The notes under the pieces: generated by a model | Told to the model about the DNA's origin: nothing | Databases searched by the model: none | The model's input: the letters and a program-made list of their open reading frames with translations, nothing else | Translations under genes and position numbers: made by a program | Source of the DNA: Sphingobium bisphenolivorans | Lineage (GTDB): Bacteria; Pseudomonadota; Alphaproteobacteria; Sphingomonadales; Sphingomonadaceae | Length of the DNA: 34,170 bases | NCBI RefSeq assembly: GCF_000412635.1 | Contig: NZ_ASTG01000033.1 | Location: 1 to 34,170 of the forward strand | Direction of reading: 5' to 3' | Part shown: piece after piece, positions 1 through 5,867 of the stretch | How the letters are laid out: every line of letters starts with the position of its first letter | Position numbering within the stretch: position 1 is the first letter of the stretch

Positions 1-25
1 CTTGACGCGCTCGCTGGATCGATCG
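1..25 (+). repeat. 25-bp exact direct repeat, copy 1
   Basis: These 25 bases recur exactly at 15224-15248 inside the portal gene, in the same orientation and frame. The match stops at base 26 (C here, T in the portal). Because it begins at base 1, the true repeat may extend outside the window. Confidence 0.85.
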
Positions 26-42
26 CTGCTGTCATCGAATAA
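1..42 (+). CDS. C-terminal end of a gene truncated by the window edge
   Basis: Frame 1 is open from base 1 to a TAA at 40-42 and encodes 13 residues ending in AAVIE. The first 25 bases are identical, in the same reading frame, to part of the portal gene at 15224-15248, so the first eight residues (LDALAGSI) also match the portal. The gene points towards the leftward early operon. Its position at the outer end of the prophage would suit an integrase, but nothing in these residues identifies one. It could also be a chimeric or duplicated end. Confidence 0.35.
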   Translation, partial: LDALAGSIAAVIE

Positions 43-44
43 CT

Positions 45-75
45 CTGGCGCCGTTTGTTAGACATGACGCGCCAG
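45..75. terminator. Inverted repeat between convergent genes
   Basis: CTGGCGC (45-51) pairs with GCGCCAG (69-75) across a 17-base loop, directly after the stop of the + strand gene and downstream of the leftward early operon. Neither side has a clear T-run, so this is at best a weak or Rho-assisted terminator. A second short palindrome, TGAAAC-T-GTTTCA, lies at 83-95. Confidence 0.3.
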
Positions 76-120
76 TCCCTGTTGAAACTGTTTCAGCCCA
101 TCGAAGGGCCGGGAATGGGG

Positions 121-555
121 TTAGGCAGGCGGCTTGCCGGTGGCGTTGCATCGGGCGCAGTCCTTGAACCTGTCGCCTGCATCGCGGCTCCATCCGGTCC
201 ACTCTTGCCCGGTGCCTTGGCAGACCGAACACTTGCCGGTGCGAGCCTCCCAAGTGGGGAGCCACGCCTTGAACTCTCGATCACCGACGACATACGTCCC
301 TTCGGTGCCGGGCATCGGCTTGCGATAGTTCTTCCGACCTTTGCGTGGGCCACGCGTGATCAGGTTGGGGAAAACGCCGCCTTCATAGCTGCTAAATTCC
401 CAATCCTCCAGGCGCTTCCCTTTGTGGTCTATCACCTTGAAGGAGTGCCATTCCCAATCAGGGTGAAGACTGAAGCGCTCCTTCATGTATTCTGTGCGAA
501 GATCGATGCGTGCCGGGGACGCCGCCTCGACTGCGAAAGGAAGCTCGTCAGCCAT
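121..555 (-). CDS. Hypothetical protein with DnaJ-like zinc-binding repeats
   Basis: This is a 144-residue protein beginning MADELPF. The start at 555 gives an 8-base overlap with the upstream gene, matching the tight packing of this operon; a longer open frame upstream lacks support. The C-terminal part holds CSVCQGTG and CARCNATG, two CxxCxxxG-type motifs like those of the DnaJ zinc-finger region, so zinc binding is likely. No J-domain is present and the protein is too short to be DnaJ. It is the last gene of the leftward early operon. Function is unknown. Confidence 0.7.
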   Translation of the reverse strand: MADELPFAVEAASPARIDLRTEYMKERFSLHPDWEWHSFKVIDHKGKRLEDWEFSSYEGGVFPNLITRGPRKGRKNYRKPMPGTEGTYVVGDREFKAWLPTWEARTGKCSVCQGTGQEWTGWSRDAGDRFKDCARCNATGKPPA

Positions 556-802
556 TTGCCACCGCCTTCTGATCGCGGAACTGCTTGAGGTTGGAGCGGG
601 AGCGACGGTATTTTTCGGCGTCGGCGCGATAGCTGGCGGCTTTTGCGCGGGCGAAATCCCGTTCCCGCCGCATGTCGGCAATCGCGGTGTGGCAAGCCTG
701 GATGCGGGCGTTCAGAGCGTCCTCCATCCGGTGGTATTCCGCGCGGCTCACCGTCGCCGGTCCCTCTTCCTTCTTGGTCAGTAACTTGCTCAGGAACTTC
801 AT
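548..802 (-). CDS. Small coiled-coil protein
   Basis: This 84-residue protein begins MKFLSKLLTKKEE and is almost wholly predicted helix: regular charged heptads run through the middle (EYHRMEDALNARIQACHTAI) and the end is basic. It has no signal peptide or membrane segment. Its stop overlaps the start of the next gene by 8 bases, so translation is probably coupled. I recognise no family. It could be a regulator or an anti-host factor of the early left operon, but nothing in the sequence decides this. Confidence 0.6.
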   Translation of the reverse strand: MKFLSKLLTKKEEGPATVSRAEYHRMEDALNARIQACHTAIADMRRERDFARAKAASYRADAEKYRRSRSNLKQFRDQKAVANG

Positions 803-819
803 GGGGTATGCCCTCCCTG

Positions 820-1149
820 TTAGCGTAGGTTCATCTGGGCGCGCTTCGTGCTTTCGCTGGTGCGCCAGGCTTCAAATCGCAGCCGCTTGGCCTCGGCTTG
901 GGCGCGGAGCGTTTCGGCCTCCATCGCCGCCGTTTCCCAATCGGTGCAGGCAAGCTCGTAAACCGGGTCGGCTTCCGCCATCTGCTCGCTGGCGCCCACC
1001 GGATGCCCGTCGCCACGGTACTTCACGAACAGGGCGGCGCGGGTGCGCTTGCGGCGAAGGTCCATGCCTTCAGCCCTGATCTTGGCTTGGCCGGCTGTGA
1101 CGAAAAGGCGTTCGGCTTCATCAATGGCGCGGTCGATCATGTCAGTCAT
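820..1149 (-). CDS. Phage early protein of unknown function
   Basis: This is a 109-residue, charged, mainly helical protein. The end (from about residue 70, ACTDWETAAMEAETLRAQAE, then KRLRFEAWRTSES) resembles small proteins often seen in the recombination regions of alphaproteobacterial phages, for which I know no function. The ATG at 1149 overlaps the end of the HNH gene by 8 bases. An in-frame alternative start (MIDRAID) lies three codons further in. Confidence 0.65.
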   Translation of the reverse strand: MTDMIDRAIDEAERLFVTAGQAKIRAEGMDLRRKRTRAALFVKYRGDGHPVGASEQMAEADPVYELACTDWETAAMEAETLRAQAEAKRLRFEAWRTSESTKRAQMNLR

Positions 1150-1501
1150 TGCGGGAGTCCTCCCACGCGCGGCGACCGGGCCATGCCTGCCAATAGGCTT
1201 TCGAGGCCTCCAGCGCGTCGATCTTGAAATTCGCTTCGAAGGTCTTCCAGCCCCAAGAGTGCTGTGACCTATGGTGGCCCGAACACAGAGGGATGGCGAA
1301 GCGGTCGGCTACCTTGAGCGCCATGCCCTTGCCGCCCGCATAATCGACGTGCGCGGCTTCAATCTTGCCTTCGCATCCGCCTTTGTCGCAGAGCAGGCAA
1401 TTGCGGCCACGAAGCCACTGCAGGAAGCTGGGCGCGCGCAGATGGAAGTCCGCCTTATGGCTGTTCTTCTTGCGCGGACGGAAAGAGGAAGCGGTCAGCA
1501 T
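1142..1501 (-). CDS. HNH endonuclease, YbcO/DUF968-like
   Basis: This 119-residue protein probably nicks or cleaves DNA in phage recombination. It has the pattern of small phage HNH proteins such as YbcO and the DUF968 group: a zinc-binding CLLCDKGGCEG (about 36-46), then an EAAHVDYAGGKGMALK segment (about 49-64) and PLCSGHHRSQH (about 72-82) carrying the other metal ligands. It lies 8 bases downstream of the SSB-tailed gene and two genes from the Rad52-like protein, as expected for a recombination accessory nuclease. An exact family call needs a profile search. Confidence 0.8.
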   Translation of the reverse strand: MLTASSFRPRKKNSHKADFHLRAPSFLQWLRGRNCLLCDKGGCEGKIEAAHVDYAGGKGMALKVADRFAIPLCSGHHRSQHSWGWKTFEANFKIDALEASKAYWQAWPGRRAWEDSRND

Positions 1502-1509
1502 GTCGGCTC

Positions 1510-1761
1510 CTAAAAAGGTACGCCATCAGAATCGACATCATCGGCATAGCCGCCCGACTGCTGGCCACCGCCGCGCTGTCCATCCTTCGGCAGCGGCTCG
1601 CGCAGCATGATCTTGAACTGGCCTTCGACCGGTGCGGGCATGGCGTCGAGCAGGATGCTCCAACCCTTGCCGTCACGGTTCGGGAAGGCAGCGCCAATCT
1701 TGGTGAAATAGCTCTTGCCCTTGCTTTCGCGGACAGAGAGGGCGTCGAGACGTTCGGTCAT
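1510..1761 (-). CDS. Small protein with SSB-like acidic C-terminal tail
   Basis: This 83-residue protein has a compact N-terminal region (ESKGKSYFTKIGAAFPNRDG, then a GWSILLDAMPAP stretch) of a type seen in many proteobacterial phages and plasmids without known function. A flexible Gly/Gln-rich linker (QRGGGQQSGG) follows, and it ends in an acidic tail, DVDSDGVPF. That end closely imitates the bacterial SSB tip (acidic residues then IPF), which recruits repair and replication proteins. It sits directly downstream of the Rad52-like gene, so a role as an ssDNA-binding or protein-docking partner in recombination is a reasonable inference. The N-terminal part is not an obvious OB-fold to my eye. 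Confidence 0.7.
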   Translation of the reverse strand: MTERLDALSVRESKGKSYFTKIGAAFPNRDGKGWSILLDAMPAPVEGQFKIMLREPLPKDGQRGGGQQSGGYADDVDSDGVPF

Positions 1762-1762
1762 A

Positions 1763-2413
1763 TCAGGCTGCTTTCTTCTTCTTGGAGAGTGCGGTCATGG
1801 CTTCATCGAAGCGGGACTGCGGGATGGTTTTCAGGCTGGTGACGCCCATGAATTTGCAGAAGGCTTGAAGGTCGGCCTGCACATCATCAGCGGCGTTCTG
1901 GAGGCGGATAAGATGGTCTTCTGTGACAAGCTGGTCCTGCCGAGAGAGAACGGGTGCGACTGCTGATCCTGCGGCGCGGCGCAGCTTCGCTAGCCCCTGC
2001 TCTGTCCAGCGCGCCCACTTGCCATTGCGCAGTTCGCATTCCGCCCATGGGCTATCCAGATCATAGAGATAGCGACCGATGCCCCACAGGACGGCGGCGC
2101 GCTTGAAGGCATCGCTAATCGCGCCCTTCTCGGCTTCAATGTCGGTGTCGCCCGCGCCGTTCGCTTTCCAGATCCATTCGCCATCAACCTTGATCCCGAT
2201 GCGGCAGATGGTCTTGCCATTCGCATGGGGATAGTCGCACTGCCAGTTGCCGGGTCCGCAAACCTCATCCAGGCGGCGCATCACATCGCGCGCGTCGATA
2301 TAGGCCAGTGCCATCGCCTTGGGCGCGTCGGGGTTCTTGGTCGAAACCGACTGTGCGCGCCAGCTAATTGCTTCTGCCGGGAACGGGCGAGACAGGGCGT
2401 CAAACATGTTCAT
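1763..2413 (-). CDS. Rad52/Sak-family single-strand annealing protein
   Basis: This 216-residue protein matches the Rad52/Rad22 double-strand-break repair family used by phages as annealing recombinases. The core spans about residues 36-125: AYIDARDVMRRLDEVCGPGN, then WQCDYPHANG, and later NGAGDTDIEAEKGAISDAFK followed by RAAVLWGIGRYLYDL. Length and order agree with short phage Sak-type proteins. The C-terminal part is a variable helical region with a lysine-rich end (LSKKKKAA). The start at 2413 forms an ATGA overlap with the upstream coiled-coil gene. With the SSB-tailed protein and HNH nuclease it makes a recombination module that probably processes replicating or circularising phage DNA. 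Confidence 0.9.
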   Translation of the reverse strand: MNMFDALSRPFPAEAISWRAQSVSTKNPDAPKAMALAYIDARDVMRRLDEVCGPGNWQCDYPHANGKTICRIGIKVDGEWIWKANGAGDTDIEAEKGAISDAFKRAAVLWGIGRYLYDLDSPWAECELRNGKWARWTEQGLAKLRRAAGSAVAPVLSRQDQLVTEDHLIRLQNAADDVQADLQAFCKFMGVTSLKTIPQSRFDEAMTALSKKKKAA

Positions 2414-3108
2414 GCTGCCCTCCGATCTTCACGGATGACGCAGCCGGGAATCGCCCGCTTGCCAGCGTTCGCATCCTTTTGCGCCTGCTCCAGTAGCCAA
2501 GCCTTCAGAAGCTCGGGTTGAGCCTGCTTGTAGTACTTGAGGGCAGCGACGGGATCGACCAGTTCGGCAATCCAGTAGGACCGCAGCCCGATAGCCCGGC
2601 TTCCGCCCGCCGCGTGCGCCTTCGCCTTGTCGGCCCGGTTCGCGGCGCGTTCGGCCTGTTCAGCTTCCTTGCGCGCCAGTTCGACGCGCTCGATCGCTTC
2701 CAGATTGGCGGATGCTGCGGCGCGCTCGGCTTCCAGCGCAGCGAGGCGCTTGGCTTCCGCTTCCTCGCGGGCCTTCTCGGCGGCTTTCCGCTGCTCAGCC
2801 TCCAGATGTTCCAGCCACGGCACCAGCGCTTTCTTGGCGGTGTCGGCCGCAATGTCGCAGCGGTCGAGCAAGGGCTTCCACTTGCCTTGAACTGCCTTCG
2901 CCGCGTCATCGTGCGGCTTCTTCTCGGTAGCGCGCTCCTTGTCCGCATCCTTCTTGGCGGTGCGGATCATGTCGAGCAGCTTGCCGATCTCGTCGGCCTG
3001 CCCTTGGGTGGCGATGGGCTCGCCATCCAGGAACATCTTGGCGTTCTCGATCAACTCCTCGATGTGAAGGCTGAAGGCATCAAATGGCGGGGGATTATTG
3101 GACAGCAT
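2410..3108 (-). CDS. Coiled-coil protein upstream of the recombinase
   Basis: This is a 232-residue protein. The start at 3108 (MLSNNPPPFDAF) is chosen because GGAGGAAG lies about 5 bases before it; the frame stays open upstream but overlaps the preceding gene. The first third is helical with charged patches. The middle (about 95-165) is a long Ala/Glu/Lys/Arg coiled coil (EKAREEAEAKRLAALEAER). The end (GLRSYWIAELVDPVAALKYY) looks globular. Proteins of this build often precede annealing recombinases in phages. I do not recognise a function; an exonuclease is unlikely as no catalytic motif is visible. Confidence 0.7.
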   Translation of the reverse strand: MLSNNPPPFDAFSLHIEELIENAKMFLDGEPIATQGQADEIGKLLDMIRTAKKDADKERATEKKPHDDAAKAVQGKWKPLLDRCDIAADTAKKALVPWLEHLEAEQRKAAEKAREEAEAKRLAALEAERAAASANLEAIERVELARKEAEQAERAANRADKAKAHAAGGSRAIGLRSYWIAELVDPVAALKYYKQAQPELLKAWLLEQAQKDANAGKRAIPGCVIREDRRAA

Positions 3109-3358
3109 TGCGCTTCCTCCGGTCATGTTCCGCCCAGAAGGCGTTGCGGGCGAGGCGCTGGCCTTCCTCAAAGCGGAGGTCGATGTCTTCGAGGGCGTGG
3201 CAGGCGTCGGTATGCCAGCTTGCCCATGTCGGATAATCACCCCGGCGTGCCTGCCATTCAGCGGCACAGGTGCGGCGCTCGATCTGATACAGACGCTCGT
3301 CCGTGATGACGGGCTGGTCGCGCCAGTTGGCCGGGGTGAAGGCGTGGGAGTGCTTCAT
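3095..3358 (-). CDS. Hypothetical early protein
   Basis: This is an 87-residue protein starting MKHSHAFTPANWRDQPV. The start at 3358 forms an ATGA overlap with the preceding gene. It is rich in Arg, Trp and acidic residues (CAAEWQARRGDYPTWASWHT), contains two Cys and several His without a clear zinc-finger spacing, and is probably a small soluble helical protein. It overlaps the next gene by 14 bases. No family is recognised. Confidence 0.6.
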   Translation of the reverse strand: MKHSHAFTPANWRDQPVITDERLYQIERRTCAAEWQARRGDYPTWASWHTDACHALEDIDLRFEEGQRLARNAFWAEHDRRKRNAVQ

Positions 3359-3603
3359 GCCATCCCCCGCGCTTCCCAAGCCCGCCGCTGTGCCGCATCG
3401 ATGCTGGCGTTCAGCTTGGCTTGCTCCCGTACGCGCTCAGCCTCGGCCTCAGCCCGAAAAGCCGGGTCATGCCAGTAGCGGTTGAGGAAGCTGAAATCCT
3501 CCCGCTGCTCGCCGTGGACCGCCTGCGCGTGCTGCTGCATGCTGTGGTAGCTGCCGAAGCGTTTGTTGCAGGTGGCGCAGGTTGTGGCGTTCGAGCCGAT
3601 CAT
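3355..3603 (-). CDS. C2H2 zinc-finger protein
   Basis: This 82-residue protein has a classical C2H2 finger near its N terminus: CATC at residues 9-12, then KRFGSYHSMQQHAQAVHG with the two His four apart (C-x2-C-x12-H-x4-H). A charged helical region rich in Ala, Glu and Arg follows. Classical fingers are rare in bacteria outside the Ros/MucR type; this one is closer to the eukaryote-like form, with Phe in the usual hydrophobic position. It probably binds DNA or a protein. ATGA overlaps join it to both neighbours, so it is made with the rest of the leftward early operon. Confidence 0.75.
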   Translation of the reverse strand: MIGSNATTCATCNKRFGSYHSMQQHAQAVHGEQREDFSFLNRYWHDPAFRAEAEAERVREQAKLNASIDAAQRRAWEARGMA

Positions 3604-3758
3604 GCCACTTGTCCTTTCCTATGCACGGAGGCGATGAGGGCCTGCCGCTGATCGAAGTTGGGATCGATGATGCGCGCCTGACGGGCAGAGCCTTCGCGGT
3701 TGAGGCGGTTGAGGCCGAGCTTGATGTAACTGTCAGGGTTGTAGGGGTGGTCGGTCAT
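3600..3758 (-). CDS. Small hypothetical protein
   Basis: This 52-residue protein begins MTDHPYNPDSYIKLGLNRLN. The start at 3758 forms an ATGA overlap with the upstream gene and the stop forms another with the zinc-finger gene. It is basic and polar with no motif I can name. The consistent overlap chain supports it as a real gene rather than a chance frame. Confidence 0.6.
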   Translation of the reverse strand: MTDHPYNPDSYIKLGLNRLNREGSARQARIIDPNFDQRQALIASVHRKGQVA

Positions 3759-3925
3759 GGCTGGCCTGCCTTGGCGCGTTCTGCGGCGCGTTTGGCATTG
3801 CGATAGGTGATCGCGCAGTTGGCATGCTGGGCGCGCCAGCGACCAGCGTGTCGCTCGAAGTGCCCATCGCCAGCAGCAACCATCTTCCCGCAACGATAGC
3901 AGGGGCCGGGATACTGGTTTCTCAT
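3755..3925 (-). CDS. Small zinc-ribbon-like protein
   Basis: This is a 56-residue protein starting MRNQYPGPCYRCGKMV. CYRCG followed by HFERH and a later HANC provides a plausible four-ligand zinc site. The C-terminal half is strongly basic (RNAKRAAERAKAG). It is joined by ATGA overlaps on both sides. It is the second of several tiny cysteine/histidine proteins in this operon. DNA or RNA binding is a guess from the charge only. Confidence 0.6.
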   Translation of the reverse strand: MRNQYPGPCYRCGKMVAAGDGHFERHAGRWRAQHANCAITYRNAKRAAERAKAGQP

Positions 3926-4113
3926 GCCGCCAACCACCCCGCCAGCCAGCAGAAGCCACCAAAGCCAGCCGACCAAGCGAGCAGCACCCGCATGGTAATG
4001 ACGGGCATAGGGCGCGCGTTACGCTCAGCTTCACGGCGGTCGCACTCGTCAGCATAGGCGTAAGTGTCGCGCCATGCGGGTTCGACTTCATTGAGGAGGC
4101 GACTGTTCGCCAT
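3922..4113 (-). CDS. Small membrane protein, first gene of the leftward early operon
   Basis: This is a 63-residue protein. The N-terminal half is polar and acidic (EPAWRDTYAYADECDRREAE); residues about 36-63 (VITMRVLLAWSAGFGGFCWL and on) form one hydrophobic segment reaching the C terminus, so it is probably tail-anchored in the inner membrane. GGGAG stands about 7 bases before the ATG. It is the first gene after the candidate leftward promoter at 4176-4204, with an untranslated leader of roughly 55 bases. Function is unknown. Confidence 0.65.
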   Translation of the reverse strand: MANSRLLNEVEPAWRDTYAYADECDRREAERNARPMPVITMRVLLAWSAGFGGFCWLAGWLAA

Positions 4114-4175
4114 GATGATCTCCCATCAGTCTGTGACTGTCGCCGGGCTGCGGGGCAGCGTTCGGCTGTGGGAGT

Positions 4176-4204
4176 GTTATGTGCGATAATCGCAAGCTAT
4201 GCAA
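4176..4204 (-). promoter_or_regulatory. Candidate leftward early promoter (pL-like)
   Basis: Read on the minus strand, TTGCAT (4204-4199), a 17-base spacer and CATAAC (4181-4176) form a plausible sigma-70 promoter. Operator copy TGCGATAATCGCA fills most of the spacer, so bound repressor would block RNA polymerase. The arrangement (TTGC.. -35, 17 bases containing an operator, CATA.. -10) matches the rightward promoter at 6551-6579. Predicted start is near 4169, about 55 bases before the first gene. Confidence 0.5.
4182..4194. promoter_or_regulatory. Operator OL1-like, TGCGA-N3-TCGCA
   Basis: TGCGATAATCGCA is a perfect 5-3-5 inverted repeat. It belongs to a family of five such sites in the two control regions of the phage and lies inside the candidate leftward promoter. 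Confidence 0.75.
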
Positions 4205-4213
4205 GAGCTAAAA

Positions 4214-4226
4214 TGCGATTGTCGCA
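4214..4226. promoter_or_regulatory. Operator OL2-like, TGCGA-N3-TCGCA
   Basis: TGCGATTGTCGCA lies 32 bases centre to centre from the first site, about three helical turns, which would put two repressor dimers on the same face of the DNA. A related palindrome with reversed half-site order, ATCGCATGCGAT, lies at 4233-4244. Confidence 0.7.
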
Positions 4227-4280
4227 AATTGGATCGCATGCGATGCCGCATCTGCCTCTCCCCCACCCCGCCCACGCACG

Positions 4281-4307
4281 AAAACCCCGCTCCATTGCTG
4301 GGCGGGG
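4281..4307 (-). terminator. Rho-independent terminator of the DUF2335 module
   Basis: On the minus strand the arms at 4302-4307 and 4285-4290 pair GC-rich (CCCCGC with GCGGGG) over an 11-base loop, followed by TTTT (4284-4281). It lies about 25 bases past the stop of the DUF2335 gene and before the leftward early promoter, separating the two leftward units. Confidence 0.7.
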
Positions 4308-4331
4308 GTGGTGGGTTGTCGGATGCTATCG

Positions 4332-4838
4332 TTATCGCTTGCGCTTGGCGGGTTGCTTCTTAGGAGGCGCTGGAGCCTCTTCCTTGTCGGCTTGCATCGA
4401 GCTGTATTTCAGGAAGCCTATCACGATTGCGCCGATCGCCCCTATCACTCCGGCTGCAAGAGGCTGACCGAGATAGGCGCACCCCAGAACCGTAGTCAGC
4501 AGCATGATAAGCGCCAGCAAGGCGCCGATCTGCCCGACATACCGCCCAGCATATTCATGTGTGATAACTCGGTTTTCAGCCCTGTGCCGGTGGTCCTGCT
4601 CATTTTCCGCCATCTTCAAGATGCGCTCTGCGGAGCCGGGAAGGGTTTCATTGTAATGCTGAAAATCCTCTGGCGCAGGCAAAGGGCCGCGATGGATTTT
4701 CTGAGAATATGCAACGACGAAGCGCCGGACCTCCTGCACCTTGCCTGGTTGAACATACGGTCGTACCTGTTCTACCAGCTTTTCGGTCAGAGGGTCCGGC
4801 GCGTCATTGCCTTCCGGGGCCGCGGGTAAACTAGTCAC
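4332..4838 (-). CDS. DUF2335 two-helix membrane protein (candidate superinfection-exclusion gene)
   Basis: This is a 168-residue protein with a GTG start. The centre (about 48-90: HRGPLPAPEDFQHYNETLPG then SAERILKMAENEQDHRHRAE) is typical of DUF2335, a family of small bacterial membrane proteins of unknown function. Two hydrophobic helices follow (about 103-123 and 126-144), then a cytoplasmic-type tail rich in Pro and Lys. It overlaps the preceding small gene by 8 bases and is followed by its own terminator. It lies between the repressor operon and the leftward early promoter, where lambda and P22 keep rex and sie genes. A role in protecting the lysogen is inference from position and membrane topology. 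Confidence 0.8.
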   Translation of the reverse strand: MTSLPAAPEGNDAPDPLTEKLVEQVRPYVQPGKVQEVRRFVVAYSQKIHRGPLPAPEDFQHYNETLPGSAERILKMAENEQDHRHRAENRVITHEYAGRYVGQIGALLALIMLLTTVLGCAYLGQPLAAGVIGAIGAIVIGFLKYSSMQADKEEAPAPPKKQPAKRKR

Positions 4839-5040
4839 AGGCCTCCAGTGAGTTCATCGCCTTCCGAATATCCTTTCCTACAGCGCGCCAGTCGTCCTCG
4901 ACTGAGCCGAACTGTATGTTCGGGGATTTCGGGAATAGGGTCAGACTCATCGCCCCCTTTAGGATGCTTCTCCTGAACATCCGCTTTTTGGCTTTGAGTT
5001 TGGCGGCTTGTCCGAGGAGGCGTCGATCATGATATGACAT
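4831..5040 (-). CDS. Small basic protein paired with the DUF2335 gene
   Basis: This is a 69-residue protein starting MSYHDRRLLGQAAKLKAKKR, with a strong site GGAAGGAG before the ATG. The N-terminal half is very basic, while the end (EDDWRAVGKDIRKAMNSLEA) is an amphipathic helix. It overlaps the DUF2335 gene by 8 bases, so the two are coexpressed. The upstream region holds TTGACA within the palindrome at 5091-5105, suggesting regulation apart from the early operon. I recognise no family. Confidence 0.65.
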   Translation of the reverse strand: MSYHDRRLLGQAAKLKAKKRMFRRSILKGAMSLTLFPKSPNIQFGSVEDDWRAVGKDIRKAMNSLEACD

Positions 5041-5090
5041 GCTTGCTCCTTCCTCTATATGCGCTCGTACATGCGTTTTGCGTTAGTGAC

Positions 5091-5105
5091 TGTCAATTCT
5101 TGACA
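5091..5105. promoter_or_regulatory. Palindrome TGTCAA-N3-TTGACA upstream of the DUF2335 module
   Basis: The 15-base palindrome differs from the TGCGA operators. On the minus strand it contains a perfect -35 hexamer (TTGACA, 5096-5091), but the -10 region 16-18 bases on (near 5068-5073, CATGTA) is weak. It could be an operator for a separate regulator of the downstream pair of genes. Confidence 0.4.
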
Positions 5106-5133
5106 TATGCCTAACAACCTGCACTCCGCGAGT

Positions 5134-5167
5134 CGCGTTCCCCAATACTCGGAATTTCGGGAACGCG
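5134..5167. other. Inverted repeat between the 76-residue gene and the DUF2335 module
   Basis: CGCGTTCCC (5134-5142) and GGGAACGCG (5159-5167) form a perfect 9-bp stem with a 16-base loop, just after the end of the repressor operon. No T-run follows on either strand. It may be a weak or Rho-assisted terminator, or a binding site. Confidence 0.4.
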
Positions 5168-5175
5168 CTACTGCC

Positions 5176-5406
5176 CTACCCCATCCCCCTACAATACACC
5201 GTCACCGCAGGGGTGATGGAGCCGAAGATATTGCTTGCCCCCATCTTCGCCGGCACGGGGTAGTGATCGACGCGCTCGACCGTCAGCACCAGCACATCGC
5301 CTTCATGCCCGATATGCAGGCGGTCGCCCCGGCCTGGGAGCGCGGCGAACTGATGAAGGCCCAGCATCGTGTCGTCATCGATGTAGATGCGGGCGAGGGT
5401 GGTCAT
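5176..5406 (-). CDS. Hypothetical protein, last gene of the repressor operon
   Basis: This 76-residue protein starts MTTLARIYIDDDTMLGLHQF and is mainly beta-strand in character (LHIGHEGDVLVLTVERVDHY). It is joined by an ATGA overlap to the preceding gene, so it is expressed with the repressor. There is no membrane segment or metal site. Its small beta-rich build might suit a protein-binding fold, but I recognise no family. Confidence 0.6.
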   Translation of the reverse strand: MTTLARIYIDDDTMLGLHQFAALPGRGDRLHIGHEGDVLVLTVERVDHYPVPAKMGASNIFGSITPAVTVYCRGMG

Positions 5407-5867
5407 TCTGTCCGCGTGGCGTCGATCACCCTCGCAACGCCGCCTAATTGGTCGATGTAGTCAGCCCACTGCGAATTGCTGCGCATCGACTCGATGCCCG
5501 CCACTTTCCGCGCCCGATCGGTCGTGCCCTCAACCACTTCCCGAACAGCCATGAGAAACGGTAGGAAGTCGGAAGCCTCCACGGGGCTTATCGGTGAAGC
5601 AATCCGCGATCGTTCGGCTATCATTCGGTCGATGCCAGTGCCGGGGAATATGTCATCCATCCCTTTGGGCTTAACCGACCATACACCCATCCAAGGCTCA
5701 ACTTCGTCAATGTCGCGCGGGTCGCGAACCTCACCGTGGCGCCTTAGGATATGCAAAGGAACGCGCAATTGCATGGTAGCGACGAACTGCATGCCTGCCA
5801 CGTAGGGGGAGGCCTCATTCGACATTGCGAAGCGCTGGCGATGGCTGAGCGGCTGATCGTCACTCAC
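5403..5867 (-). CDS. Immunity-region protein sharing a segment with the MuF head protein
   Basis: This is a 154-residue protein with a GTG start overlapping the repressor stop (GTGA). Its middle (about 67-102: PKGMDDIFPGTGIDRMIAER, then SRIASPISPVEASDFL) aligns with the end of the phage's own head morphogenesis protein (about 260-297: PKGLNDIFGAGIDEMIAAKS, then MRASKDGPVANQNFNDFL). About half of the positions are identical. The rest does not match, and the zinc-binding motifs of MuF are absent. Expressed with the repressor in the lysogen, it might interfere with head assembly of incoming phages or bind the MuF partner. That is inference. Confidence 0.65.
   Translation of the reverse strand: MSDDQPLSHRQRFAMSNEASPYVAGMQFVATMQLRVPLHILRRHGEVRDPRDIDEVEPWMGVWSVKPKGMDDIFPGTGIDRMIAERSRIASPISPVEASDFLPFLMAVREVVEGTTDRARKVAGIESMRSNSQWADYIDQLGGVARVIDATRTE

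Noticed and set aside
1..42. Integrase identification for the truncated left-end gene
   Set aside because: Thirteen residues without a motif cannot support it; only the position suggests an integrase.
2518..3306. A 262-codon + strand frame opposite the coiled-coil gene
   Set aside because: It is a mirror frame of an Ala/Glu-rich coding sequence; the minus-strand gene has the ribosome site and overlap structure.
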